A stretch of 64,000 nucleotides of DNA from positions 4,630,001 to 4,694,000 of the forward strand of contig NC_088710.1 of NCBI RefSeq assembly GCF_963576615.1. The letters run 5' to 3'. This document shows positions 1 to 11,080 of this stretch, piece after piece (position 1 is the first letter of the stretch; every line of letters starts with the position of its first letter). The notes under the pieces are model-generated. The model was not told the origin of the DNA, ran no database searches, and saw only the letters and a list, made by a program, of their open reading frames with translations. This DNA comes from Watersipora subatra. Lineage: Eukaryota > Bryozoa > Gymnolaemata > Cheilostomatida > Watersiporidae. The position numbers and the translations under genes were made by a program.

Positions 1-78
1 GGTCTAAGTGCGCCAAACTTCCTTGAAAATTTCCCTGTGTATATCAAACCTGTAAGATGATGGATAGTGCCGGTAATT

Positions 79-130
79 TATGCTTCAGCTATACCGTTAG
101 ACTGGGGTCTAACGGTATAGCTGAAGTATA
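79..130. repeat. Near-perfect hairpin, 24-bp arms
   Basis: Arms 79-102 and 107-130 pair with one mismatch around a 4-base loop TGGG. The core is CTTCAGCTATACCGTTAGAC. It has no coding context. Confidence 0.85.
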
Positions 131-894
131 AATTAGATCTTATCATGTTTTCTAAACCAAACGGAGTGAAAAGGTCATCAAACTGAGCAATAATATCAAT
201 GATTGTCACTGATCTTATTTGTTTGACTTTGTTGGTCACCATTTTAAATAGTGGCCAGCAATGACTACAAACTAGTTAGCAGGGATGTTCTTAATTGGAA
301 TGCCTCCATCTCAAACAGATACTGTGGTAACTCATATGGCATCATAGATTCCTTTTTTTCTCAGCTATGTTTTCTCTACACTGACGGCAGCTAGCTATCA
401 TCTCTGCAATGTGAGTCTGCATTCTAACCCAAAATACTGTCGTTTAGACTAAGCTGATGGTTTTGTTCATGCCTGGATGACTAGCCTAATGTTCAGTATT
501 TTGTTTGGCTATTTTGTTTGACTATTTAAACTGTACTTTGTTTTGCAAGTAGAACTATGAGTATATCATCCAAAAATAGAAGCTCATCATGAATGCTCAT
601 CTCGTTCCTATATTGCCAATTTTTTTGTCAACAAATTTACATCGTTTTTTTGTGGTTTAGCCATCCAAGTGACACATGTTCAGATAAAACCAGCAGCTTT
701 TCATTTTTTGTTTTGTTTTGATATTTGGTACGTGCTGTAAGTGATGTGAACAGCTTGTCCTTCTCACTGACAATGGGTGAAAACTATCTGCCTCTACAGT
801 GCCTATTTGCACATCATATTTGCCTCTACTAAGAGTGTCTGCAACTTCCATTTTGTGCCTCCTCTGTACACTAGATTTACTATGTTTCCACGAC

Positions 895-1012
895 GCGCAT
901 GATATGCATTTGGAGTTGTGCGCGCATGATATGCATTTGGAGTTGTGCGCGCATGATATGCATTTGGAGTTGTGCGCAAGTTGAGTTACTGCGCAAGTTG
1001 AGTTACTGCGCA
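895..1012. repeat. Small tandem repeats
   Basis: Three perfect 27-bp units (core CATGATATGCATTTGGAG) are followed by two 17-bp units GCAAGTTGAGTTACTGC. The overlapping short ORFs are products of the repeats. Confidence 0.9.
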
Positions 1013-1539
1013 ATTAAGTGTTTTAATGAACATCCATTCGATGCGCATTTAATGCCAACACTTCACCCTATAGGCCGAGTATTAAGCTGATTAATTACCC
1101 CATAAATAGCTACACAGTTTTGTCAGGCTTAGCTTAGCAGCATTTATTCGGAACATTCGCGCATTGGAGCTGCTCAACTCGAAATAAAAATGACTAGAGC
1201 GTGAAATTTTTTAAAATTAAATAGCCTGCGTGATATTTTAATGCGCATCATTCGCAAGTGCCATTTCCATCATATGCAAGCATGATGGATTCGATAAAGT
1301 TTTGCGAATCACAAAACTTGCTTAGCTTGCAGATTTGTGCCGTTTCCACTATGTGGATAGCTTGCGGATTTGCTCAACTTGCGCATCATGCGGGCCATAA
1401 AAACATAGCGATTGAAGCCATAGGCTCGGAGGTGCATGACCATTTTTTTAACTTAGGTGAAAGAATATTGTCTATTGGCTTCCACATGATTGATACTAGT
1501 GGTTGGTGATCAGTTTGAATTGGGAAAACATTGTCCCTA

Positions 1540-2470
1540 TAAACATAATAAGGAAATTTCCTACAGCCAAAAACACTGCCAACAGCTCTATTATATTTGT
1601 GCGTAGCAGATTTGGGTTTTTGTCATTGATTTAGTCACATACTCAATAGGTCCTCTTTCTTGCATCACAGCAGTGCCTAAAGTGAGTGATGATGGGTCCA
1701 CCGGTACGGTAACCCCTTTGATTCTGTCCTAGCGTTTCAGCTCAAGCCTTTTATAGGTTGACTTTTGTGAATTTTTTTTACACTTATTTCTCCATACGAA
1801 ATCAGTGCATTTTTAATCAGCTGGCATACTGGTTGAGTCCTGTTTGCTAGATCTTTGTAAAACTTGCTCAGATAATTGACTACGGCCACAAACTGCATCA
1901 CTTCATTTTTTGCTGCTTGGTGATTTTATATTTAGAATTGCATCGACCCTATCATGCTTTGGTGAAAAACTATCAGACAGCACATAGCTCAAAAACGCTA
2001 CTTCTGTTTTACAGACTAGTAATTTTTTTGTTCAGCTTAAGATCTATTTCTCTACATGCTTTCAAGGGCTCCTTCAGCCTAGTTTCACATTGCTCTTAGT
2101 GTCACCATTCACTAGTATGTCATCTATGTATAATTGAAGCCAGCTAAGTAAGATAGCTTTTTAGACAAAACTTTGTGAAATACCTCTGCACTAGAAGTCA
2201 ATCCAAAAAGAAATCTCTTGTAACAGTATCTACCAATTGGAACACTGAATGCTTTCCGCTTCTGAATTTTGTCTCTATATGCTGTAACCCACTTTTCACA
2301 TCAACAGCAGTAAAGTACTTTGCATTTTTTATTTTAAAAAATATCTCTTGTGATGTGGGACAGACGTGGCGATCTTTAATTATAGCTTTATTAAAGTGTA
2401 GAGGATGTAAGTATAACCTGATTTCTTTGTTGGGCTTTTTGGCACTAAAGTGATAGGTGTCACCCACTGT
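1540..2470 (-). pseudogene. Decayed gypsy-type retrotransposon pol (reverse transcriptase and RNase H)
   Basis: On the minus strand, from 2470 downwards, pieces in shifting frames read as gypsy pol: AKKPNKEIRLYL, then FNKAIIKD, AKYFTAVDVKSG, GLTSSAEVFHKVL, the active-site box YIDDILVNGDT (YxDD type), CREIDLKLNKK, and an RNase H stretch (QERGPIEYVTKSMTKTQ, ELLAVFLAV). Several frameshifts and stops separate them, so it cannot be expressed as one protein. No LTRs were found. Sequence from 2500 to 2870 may hold degraded protease-side sequence, but I cannot show it. Confidence 0.85.
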
Positions 2471-3519
2471 GTCAGCTCACTTCATTTACCTACCATATCT
2501 TGGCTATTCAGGCGTTTAGCTCATCAATCAGGGGGGACTGTTGGTCTATCAACAGCTTGACTATCATGTGTTACTAGTTATGTATTGTAGATTGTGTAAT
2601 TATATGTCTATAAGAATTGGCTTTACCGAAACCTTTAATAACGTCTCCAAAACCATCAAGCACACTAGTCTCTGACACCATGCACCTGCAAACTCACCAC
2701 CCCCAATGTCATACAGTGTACCTGGCCCCACCAGAGTTAACCACTTGAGATATTCTGTCATGTAAAATTTTGCTTTAAACTTACTATCATACTGGGCAAG
2801 GCACAAATTAACCATCCCTATTGTAGGTTTGCTAGAGCCATTGTATGCGAACAGACTGATTTCTACAGGAAAAAGTTTAAGTTCCCTACCCTAACCTCAC
2901 AAAATCAGATTTACTCAGCATTTCTTATTGAGCTCCAGTTACTATTAAATGTTCCATGGCATGAATAAGGCATCTTACAGCATCCTCGTAGTTTCCATAG
3001 AAATGATGGTACTGTCCAAATAGCCTAAGAATATATGTATTATGTATTTAGTTTCGGGCTAGTCCTCATAATATCATAGACTCGTCAAACAATGGAATTC
3101 AGATGGTTAAACCAAACCGCTCATCGTTTTCTGCCACTGAAGGACAACATCTAAATATCAACCAGGCTCACAGCATGGTTGATATTTAAATTTTGACAGC
3201 TTGAGCGTGGGACTCATATGAATACGAAAAGTTATAAATAACATGATTTGCTTTAAAGTAGAAATGGATGATCTCAAATAGGTTTCTACAGTTGCAGAGA
3301 ATTTTAAATGTTTGAACATCACTAACAATTTTCACTTTCTTATATAGCAAAGTTTCCTAATATGGATGCTGAAAATATTACACACCAAGGAAGAGTTGAA
3401 ATTTGAATACAATAACACTTAAACATTATGCATACAACTTCTTTTTCAGAAAGAATCAGTAAAAGTGACGAACTTAAAACATTTAAGAGGCGGTTTGAAA
3501 ATGTGTGCCGTAAACTTGT

Positions 3520-4500
3520 TCAACTACCGTAAAACCTGTATTTCAATGCCACCTTTATTTGAATACCACTTCTATTTGAACGCCACTTCCATTTGACCGA
3601 TACGATTTGACATTCTCAAACTTTACGAACACATAATAGCAAGTGATCATTAGAAACGTGCCCACAAAACCGTATTCATAATGACTCAATTACATCAATA
3701 ACAATTAATTCGTTCGTTGTTTCTGTTCGTATCGAAGTCCGTTTTCCAACTCCATGTCTTTAGGTTTTTTCGTTAAAAACTTCGATTGTGACACCCTAGA
3801 AATTAATAGTAACCGTTTCAGGCCGATATTAGTTCCTTTCTTAATGTGGCTTTGATACTTCAATGTATGTAGGAAAATATTTTTGCATTTACGATGAAAA
3901 ATGTGCTACTATGAATTTTGAGGCTAAACTTTTAAGGCTAACGCATTGAGGCTCTTTTGTGCAAAAAATTTTATTGCTCAGGGAACGCCGGGTATTCACC
4001 TAGTATATATACTATGAAACTTGTAATTGAGCACCACCTTTATTTGAGAGTCACTATAGGAGAAGGGTTGAAAAATAGAGCTCAACCCTTCAATTGAATG
4101 CCACTTTTACTTGAATGCCACTTCTACTTAACCGATTCTACTGTATTTGACATTCTTAATATTTAGGAACCCATAATAGCAAGTGATCAGTAGAATAGTG
4201 TCCGCAAGACCATACTAATAATGGCTCGATTACATTAATAACAATTAGTTTGTTCATTGCTTCTGTTTGCATCGAAGTCCGTTTTCCAACTCCAAGTCTT
4301 CAGGTTTTTTCGTTAAAAACTTTGATTGCAACACCATAGAAATAATTAGTAACTAAATTACACTAATAATAGTTACTTTTTCAACGCGGTCTTGATACTT
4401 CGATGCATGTGAGGAAAAGTTTTCGCATTTACGATAAAAAAGTGCTACTACATAGTATGAGGCTAACAATTTGAGGCTATTTTGATTGCACACGGTTTCT
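3520..4500. repeat. Two direct copies of a repeat of about 540 bp
   Basis: Landmarks such as CATAATAGCAAGTGATCA, CGAAGTCCGTTTTCCAACTC and GGTTTTTTCGTTAAAAAC occur in the same order in 3530-4010 and again about 540 bp later (4080-4500). Both start with runs of TATTTGAATGCCACTT-like words. A non-coding tandem duplication of an interspersed repeat. Confidence 0.75.
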
Positions 4501-4897
4501 CTTTATTTGCGCTAGAAGTTTTTATTTAAAATGGCACAGAGTAACATTTTGCTCTGCTAAAAAATTGTTTGGACGCTTAAATCAACTAGTTCAGCAGTAT
4601 AGAAAATGGGATCAGAAGACATCGTGGAAGATATTGAACAGTAAGAAGAACATGAAATTTTTCCAAACAAAAGCAACAATCAAAATGCAACTGGCCGAAC
4701 AAACTATGCTAGCATTTTTGTTTTTAAAATGTTAATATAGATTAAAAATGTCAATTGTGTTGCTGCATGTATATATTATAATTATGTTTTGTTTATGTCG
4801 CTTGTTCTTGAATATATATTTGTAGCATTTGACAAATTATTATTATAAAATTTGCAGATTTATATCATATTATTTGATAGCATGGTTGTGGTAATTT

Positions 4898-5078
4898 TAG
4901 TCTGTCTTGACAAACTGTTGTTTTTGCGGAGTTGTCCCCCATTGAGTGAGGCGAGCAAAACAACAGGTTGTTTGCTTGGTTCTGTTGTTTGAAAACAACA
5001 GGTTCTGTTGTTTTGCTCGCCGCGCTTTCCGGGGGACAACTCTGCGAAAACAAGTTTGTCAAGACAGGCTAGGTAATC
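4898..5078. mobile_element. Small foldback repeat
   Basis: GTCTTGACAAACTGTTG and GCGGAGTTGTCCCCC on the left are mirrored by GGGGGACAACTCTGCG and GTTTGTCAAGAC on the right. Arms are about 75-80 bp around a short GTTGTTTGAAAACAAC core. A MITE-like hairpin without coding capacity. Confidence 0.7.
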
Positions 5079-5079
5079 T

Positions 5080-5610
5080 GAACTCAGCTTACAATAGATC
5101 AATGCTCGTAACTCCTCGTCTATTGCACATAGAAAGCCTGTTTTGGCTGCAAACTAACATACATCAACGAGTGGAGTGAGCTTTAATGCAACCTTGTTAA
5201 ATATAGTTATAAAAGGAAAATATGCTTTAAAATTTAAAATGAAATAAAAAACTTCAAAGCTCCAACAAATTGCAACGCAGGCTATAAGATTATCGTAGGT
5301 TAGTTGTCAGCAATAGATATCAACTGGTAGAGACGTATATCAACAAATTGGAGGTGAGCTAGCAAATTTCTTGCGTCCAAACGGGTTAATGTCGCACCGC
5401 CCAAAGGAGAGTACACAATACGGGCGACATTCGATTAACCTATGAAAGAGTTAAGTTTATCTTTTTAGCCTTCTGGCGAGGTGTTTGAAAAATACAATGC
5501 CACCTTTTATTTGAATGTTACCCTTTATTTGAACGTCACCTCTAATAAAGTGCCACTCTATGAGAATGGGTGAAAAATAAAAAGCCATAGCGTTCAAATA
5601 AATATTTTAC
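5080..5610 (+). repeat. Interspersed repeat, plus orientation
   Basis: Contains TATTGCACATAGAAAGC, GGCTGCAAACTAACATACAT and CAACAAATTG, and ends in TATTTGAATG/GCCACC words like the block at 3.5-4.5 kb. The same landmarks occur inverted at 7680-8240. Non-coding. Confidence 0.6.
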
Positions 5611-7679
5611 GGTATGCGTATACAAGTTCATGAACAGAAATACATAGAAGTTCTGACCAGGTTCGTCTGATCAAACATAGATCATGAGTTGGTTGGTATA
5701 TGGTTACAACGCTACTAGCGTATCATATTATAACTTTTAGTGCTTCTATACACCTTTTTAAAAGGTTTACCTGCCAGCTTTAGCAAAAGTCCAATTATGG
5801 TCTAATATAGGGGAATCAGGCGGGCTCATAGGAGGGCCTGAAGTTGACACTCTGACACCCTGCGACTCAATACGATGTTTGATGCATTCTATTAATCTCT
5901 TTCCCTTCTCACACTCATCTCGCGCATCCTACCCATTGAGGTAAGAGATTTTCTTTCCTGAAAACCATTCATTAAAAAAAAGCCTTGAGTAAACTACTGA
6001 GCATGAACAGCCAGAGTGCTCCATGAAGCTGTAGTTATAAGGCTATAGAAAGACTAGCCAGAGTGACTCATTAAAAGGGTAAACTATGACTAGACAGTGC
6101 TACTTGTACCTACTACAAAGCAATCACTGCGAAGATTTATCGGCTAAACCTTGAAATGTATAAAAACCAAATAATAATCTTAATAATAATGCATTATAAT
6201 AGTACAATGATAATTTATGGGTTATGTAAAAGTTATGTATATTTTGACTATTTCTACTTTTATTATCAAATCAAGTGGCTGTAAATCAGTGCGAATAAAC
6301 CAAAAGGTTACTATATAAAAACATAAATACTAAATTTATGGCAGCAAAGGACATCCAGTACATAAATTACAAAACGTAATTTTGTACCATTACTGTCTGC
6401 TATTTTGTAATCAATTTTCATCAGTTAAGTGTCTGTGGCTGGAAAATCTTGACATAGTATAGTAGCTAACATAAGGCTGGGTGTTTTGATACCAGCAGCA
6501 TGTTACCTCAACTGCTTTCGATGGTAAGTACACCAAGCCTAAACAGTTTGAGATAACATATACTTCAGTTTTATAACCAATAAATGATTTTCAAAAGGAT
6601 TATGAGGAAAAATGTCCATCAGCATATTCATTTGTTTGATAAATTCAAATCGCTTTATTTTTTTCAAATGAAATCCCAAATGACTTTTGCATATGTCCAA
6701 ATCACATCAAATGCACACTAAACCAGATCGCTACAAACGAGGTTTGTTTCAAATATACAAATCACCATGAATCGCTATGAATATGGACTTGGCTCTGCTG
6801 GCTGGTAACTATAATTAGTGTACTGACATAGCATGTCAAACATGTCCAAATGCTTTCTGAAGATGGCACAGCCTGTCTGATACATCAAGTTTTTCTAACC
6901 CCTTAACATTATTACATACATTCTCTAGCTCGGTAATGCTTTACATGTTCAACTTGCATAATTCAATAATCTACAGCATTATGCATTTTAGAAACACTAA
7001 TTAGTAAAAGCTAACTAAAGTTAATGTTATTTAATATAAAAGTTAAGCTAAATTTTAGTTGACTAAAGATTAACTATTTATACTAGCATCAAGCTGTACT
7101 GATGTTGATGATCTATAACAGTTCACGAACTTGTTGCTATGATGATTGCATATCAGTGTTCTAAATTGGTGCTGTCAGATGTATTCACACGCTTTAATCA
7201 CTTTGACTTTGAAATCAACTTATTCCTAATAGCGTGAGTGTGAAGCCCTACATTCAATGTTTAAAGCTCTAGTAAAAAAAATTCTACACTGAGTGGATTG
7301 TGCAAATTGCATCTTTTCAAGAAATTGTTAACATAAATACCTAGAGCCAGAAAATATACCATGAGGCAGCACAGTAGGTGGTAATCATCTGTCTCCAATT
7401 CACTCTTGATAATTCCACACTCGGAGGCAGGAGTTTTTGTCTGCCCAGATGGATTTGAAGGCAGTGAAAGGCCTCGGCTGCTTTCCATTTGCTGCCCTGA
7501 CTCTTATTGCTGACCTGACCCTTCTTGCTGACCAGACTGCCAAGGCAGGTAAACATTGAAGTCAGGTCTGCCACTTATACCTACAAGCAGTTGGTTTCCA
7601 TCAGATCAGTTTATATAATCATAACAGGATTCCACAGTTATTTTAGTTTCTAGGTGTTGTAGTCTTGTTGTATATACCA
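5611..7679. other. Gene-less AT-rich stretch
   Basis: No ORF with family features, no tandem array and no clear element. The two ORFs of about 75 codons at 7261-7574 overlap in different frames and show no domain. Confidence 0.5.
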
Positions 7680-8240
7680 TAAAATCTATAATTGAAGGCC
7701 ATAACCCTTGTTATGGCTCTATGTTTCAACCCTTCCTCTATAGTAGTGGTCAATTAGAGACGGAGTTGAAAAAGAAGCTGGCGGTGTATTTTTTAAATGA
7801 ATCGTAAGAGTTTCAGGACGGTAAGTTTACCCCTATTACAGGTGACGCGAATGTCGCCTATACTTTGCTCTTTTTCCAGTAGAGCGATATTAAACCTTTT
7901 GGGTACAATAAATCTGCTAACTTATCTCCAACTTGTCAAAAATCTTTGAATAAAAGTGCATCGAAGAACCGACAAATGTTTCTACCGGTTGATATTGCTT
8001 GCAATTGACCTGCGATGAGATTATAGATTGAGTCTTTCTTTGCAATTTGTTGGAATTTTCAATTTTTATTCCATTCTAAATTTGAAGACATATTTTTATT
8101 TTATATCTATTTTTAACAATGTTGCATAAAAACTCATTGCACCCATTGATGTTTGCACACTTTGCAGCCAAAACTAGCTTTTTATGTGCAATAGAACTGT
8201 AGTTATAAGCATCGATCCATTGTAAGCCCTCAATAATCAA
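7680..8240 (-). repeat. Interspersed repeat, inverted relative to 5.1-5.6 kb
   Basis: Read on the minus strand it gives TATTGCACATAAAAAGC, TTTTGGCTGCAAAGTG, AACAAATTGCAAAG and the closing TATTTGAATG-like words, in the order seen at 5080-5610. A non-autonomous element of unknown class. Confidence 0.58.
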
Positions 8241-10530
8241 TACATTGCTGGCAGAAATATCTATAAACGTATAGTCTTTGTATTCTTTTACAGTTACTAC
8301 TGCTCTTTTATCTATTTCAGAATCATTTTAATCTAAATTGTCGAGTAAGCATAAACATGTACCTTCACTTACTTTCTTTAGGTGGGTAAGTGGTAGTCTT
8401 ACTGATTGTGTTGCATACTTTCGGACAATGGTTTTCTTTTTCACATTTTCTACATATCCTGCCATGCGCTGGACACTTGTACAGTCTATGTCATGTCAGA
8501 CACCTCCCACACACTCTGCTGTTCATTTCTGTTCTTTTATGCTGCTGCTGATTGCTGTATTGGCGACTTTATTATTTTGCTGGCTCGTCTGATTATTTTT
8601 TTGCTTTCATTTTTGTTATGACTACAGCCAATGTGAGCTGTCCCTCTGATTACTACTTCAGATTGTCATTACTTTATTCTCCAAAGCTTTATTACTCAAT
8701 CAGATAGCTCTATTCTCCTCATTTGACTCGTGTAGCTGCTGCTGTCTGCTGTTGAATTTAATGGCATTTTGCTATGATAGCCTTTAGTTAGAAATATGTG
8801 TCAAATTGCCTCAGCAAGTCCTTTTTTTCCGCAGTTATCACAGATCTTTTGTAGGCCAGATATTAGCTTTTATCATGGCTATATTCCTAATATATGCATT
8901 CTTTGCGGGGAGCCTTAGGCTTCTTAGGTAAAGCATTTGAGTTGCGCTGAACCAATCTTTCCTTAGTTCAGGGGTTTCAATTTTTCAGCACTTACAGACA
9001 TGTAACCAGCAGATAATCTGGAGATTTGTTACTTTATAATTTCTGCAACTTGTATAGCATCCAAAGCATTTTGTCTGTTGATTTCCTGGTCTCTAAAGAA
9101 TTGTTCTTTTAGTTCAACATCAGACAACTTGAACATGATGCAAAACGGTAGCAATTGATTATGCAGCATATCCACACTTGACAGCTTATGTTTTCAGTCG
9201 TTTGACAAACATGTGATTAGACGCACTATCAGTTTGGTTTGACTACAACACGCACCTTGCCTAGGGCATACAGTAGTTGCTCCTATAATGTATACCTCCT
9301 ATAACTTAAATTCCACATAACAAAGAATTTATGTGAATATCTTGCTTCGCAAAAAATTCCATATAACACAAACGACATGTTTATAGCGTTATATCTATCA
9401 TATATCTCTATATATAATGTACATATACATTTATATACTATTTTAAAGGCCTGAATCCGGTAGCTGAGTCAGGTTCACCACAGTAACAGGTGGATGTAAC
9501 CCAACTCCTGTTACACCTTATCTGAGGCCTGCCTGACACGTTCCAAAGAGTCAGGCCAGTTCTGAGACAAGTGTCCAGCAGTCAGGCTACTTAGAAACCA
9601 AGTCCTCCTGCCCTCTACTGTTCTATATTTGACTAGTCTAGGTCTACTAGTAGCTCGCTCTAGAGTCTGATCTCTTATGCCATTGCATATCTGATCAGGT
9701 TTAGTTGAAGCGTAGACCAATCCCTAGCCTTACAAATCAGCCCCGGCAGTTCCGTCTGGTGCTTGATCGAAGTCTGCTCTCTGAAATCTTTAAGCCACCC
9801 AGGCAAACGTCAGCACGATCGGTTCTTTGAGTATCGGTATTCCATTTATTGTAATAATCTCTAGTACACGCGTATAACAGCATAAAATGATACTAAGAGG
9901 CCAGTGCAACTCATGCACTGGCTTATATAGGAGCGTTAACTCCGCCCACTATTCTATCTATGCCCATAAAAGGAATACCTATTGATACATACGTGACATA
10001 AAAAATGGACAATACACAATGATTACATAAGGGCATGCGAGCAAGCTCGGGCAAGTAGCACTATTAGTCTATACACGAGTCTAAGTATAATAGATACAAC
10101 ATATGAGCGGCAAATAGCGAATCTACTATATAAACGGCAATCGTTGTCTGTCTGCGTGTTTGATTGTCCGCGTTATAGAGTACCGTATTTTTCGGACTAT
10201 TAGCCGCTACTAGGTATCTAGGGCGCATTAACGAAAGTCGCAAAAATGTGTTTACGGAGTCGACCATAGGAAGCGCATGAATGAGTCTACTTCAGTGAAA
10301 GGGTTGAAAACATTAGATTTGCCAGTTTGTGATAGTAAACATGTTCATTTCCTTCTGCAGCTGAGTTACTTTTACTTTTTTTTCCAGCTATGAGTACTAC
10401 AGAACTACAGCTACTACAGAATTTGCACGGACACTCCGAGCGTTGCGATAGGCGACGGTGAGAAGAAAGCGAGCAGTGTATATTACAAAAAAGCACACCA
10501 TCTCATTCAATTTTAGAAATGCTTGAAGCA
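8241..10530. other. No supported gene; unassigned repeat-like DNA
   Basis: 9430-9790 is richer in G+C than its surroundings and has paired AGTCAGGC words, so it may be part of an element. The 69-codon minus ORF at 9511-9720 has no recognised domain. A perfect hairpin GCCAGTGCA/TGCACTGGC lies near 9901-9925. Nothing else could be assigned. Confidence 0.4.
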
Positions 10531-10535
10531 GTACA

Positions 10536-11080
10536 ATGCCTTCCAAAAAGCCTACTGCCCAAACGCAAGAACAGATAGATTCCCGTAGAGAAAGAGACCG
10601 AATTCGCAAAGCAGCAGCTAGACGAGCAGAGACTGCAGAGAAAACACATCTACGCCCACAACGAAACAGAACTGCTACTGTAGCTGCTAGAAGTGCAGAA
10701 ACTGCAGAGCAAACACAGCTACGCCTACAACGAAACAGAATAGCAGCTGCTAGAAGAGCAGAAACCGCTGAACAAACACAGGTACATCAAGAGCAGGCCT
10801 GAATAGATGCTGCAGCCGCTGGAAGTGTAGAGACTACTGAACCGACCCAGCAGCGACTCAAATGGCTCAGAGCAGCCGCTACATCGGCCAGACGTGCAGA
10901 AACCTCTGAGCAGATGCAGCGGTGACAAGAACATGATGCACGTGTATGGACAGAAAACTTGGCATTTGACTACAGTCCTGCAACACAGTATAGGGCCGAA
11001 TTTTTCTATGGGATGAATGTCCAAAAATGCTCCAGATGTAATGCCTTACGTTGGAAAGGCGAGAGACCATATATGTAGTT
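10536..11080 (+). pseudogene. Helitron-protein N-terminal fragment, two nonsense mutations
   Basis: One reading frame from ATG 10536 to TAG about 11078, broken only by two TGA codons (about 10800 and 10923). It has Arg-rich repeats of the type RRAETAEQTQLRLQRNR, then LAFDYSPATQYRA and CSRCNALRWKGERP. Arg-rich A-E-T repeats followed by FxYxP and a C..C.AL.(W/F)K.E zinc-binding element are typical of the region before the Rep domain of animal Helitron proteins. Rep and helicase domains are absent here. Both stops could be CGA to TGA changes, which fits decay by CpG deamination. Assignment is by recalled pattern. Confidence 0.68.

Noticed and set aside
7261..7574. Two overlapping minus-strand ORFs of about 75 codons
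   Set aside because: Different frames over the same bases, no domain, no clear splice sites.
9511..9720. 69-codon minus-strand ORF, possible retroelement gag
   Set aside because: The composition is retroelement-like but no zinc knuckle or other gag motif is present; kept only as unassigned repeat-like DNA.
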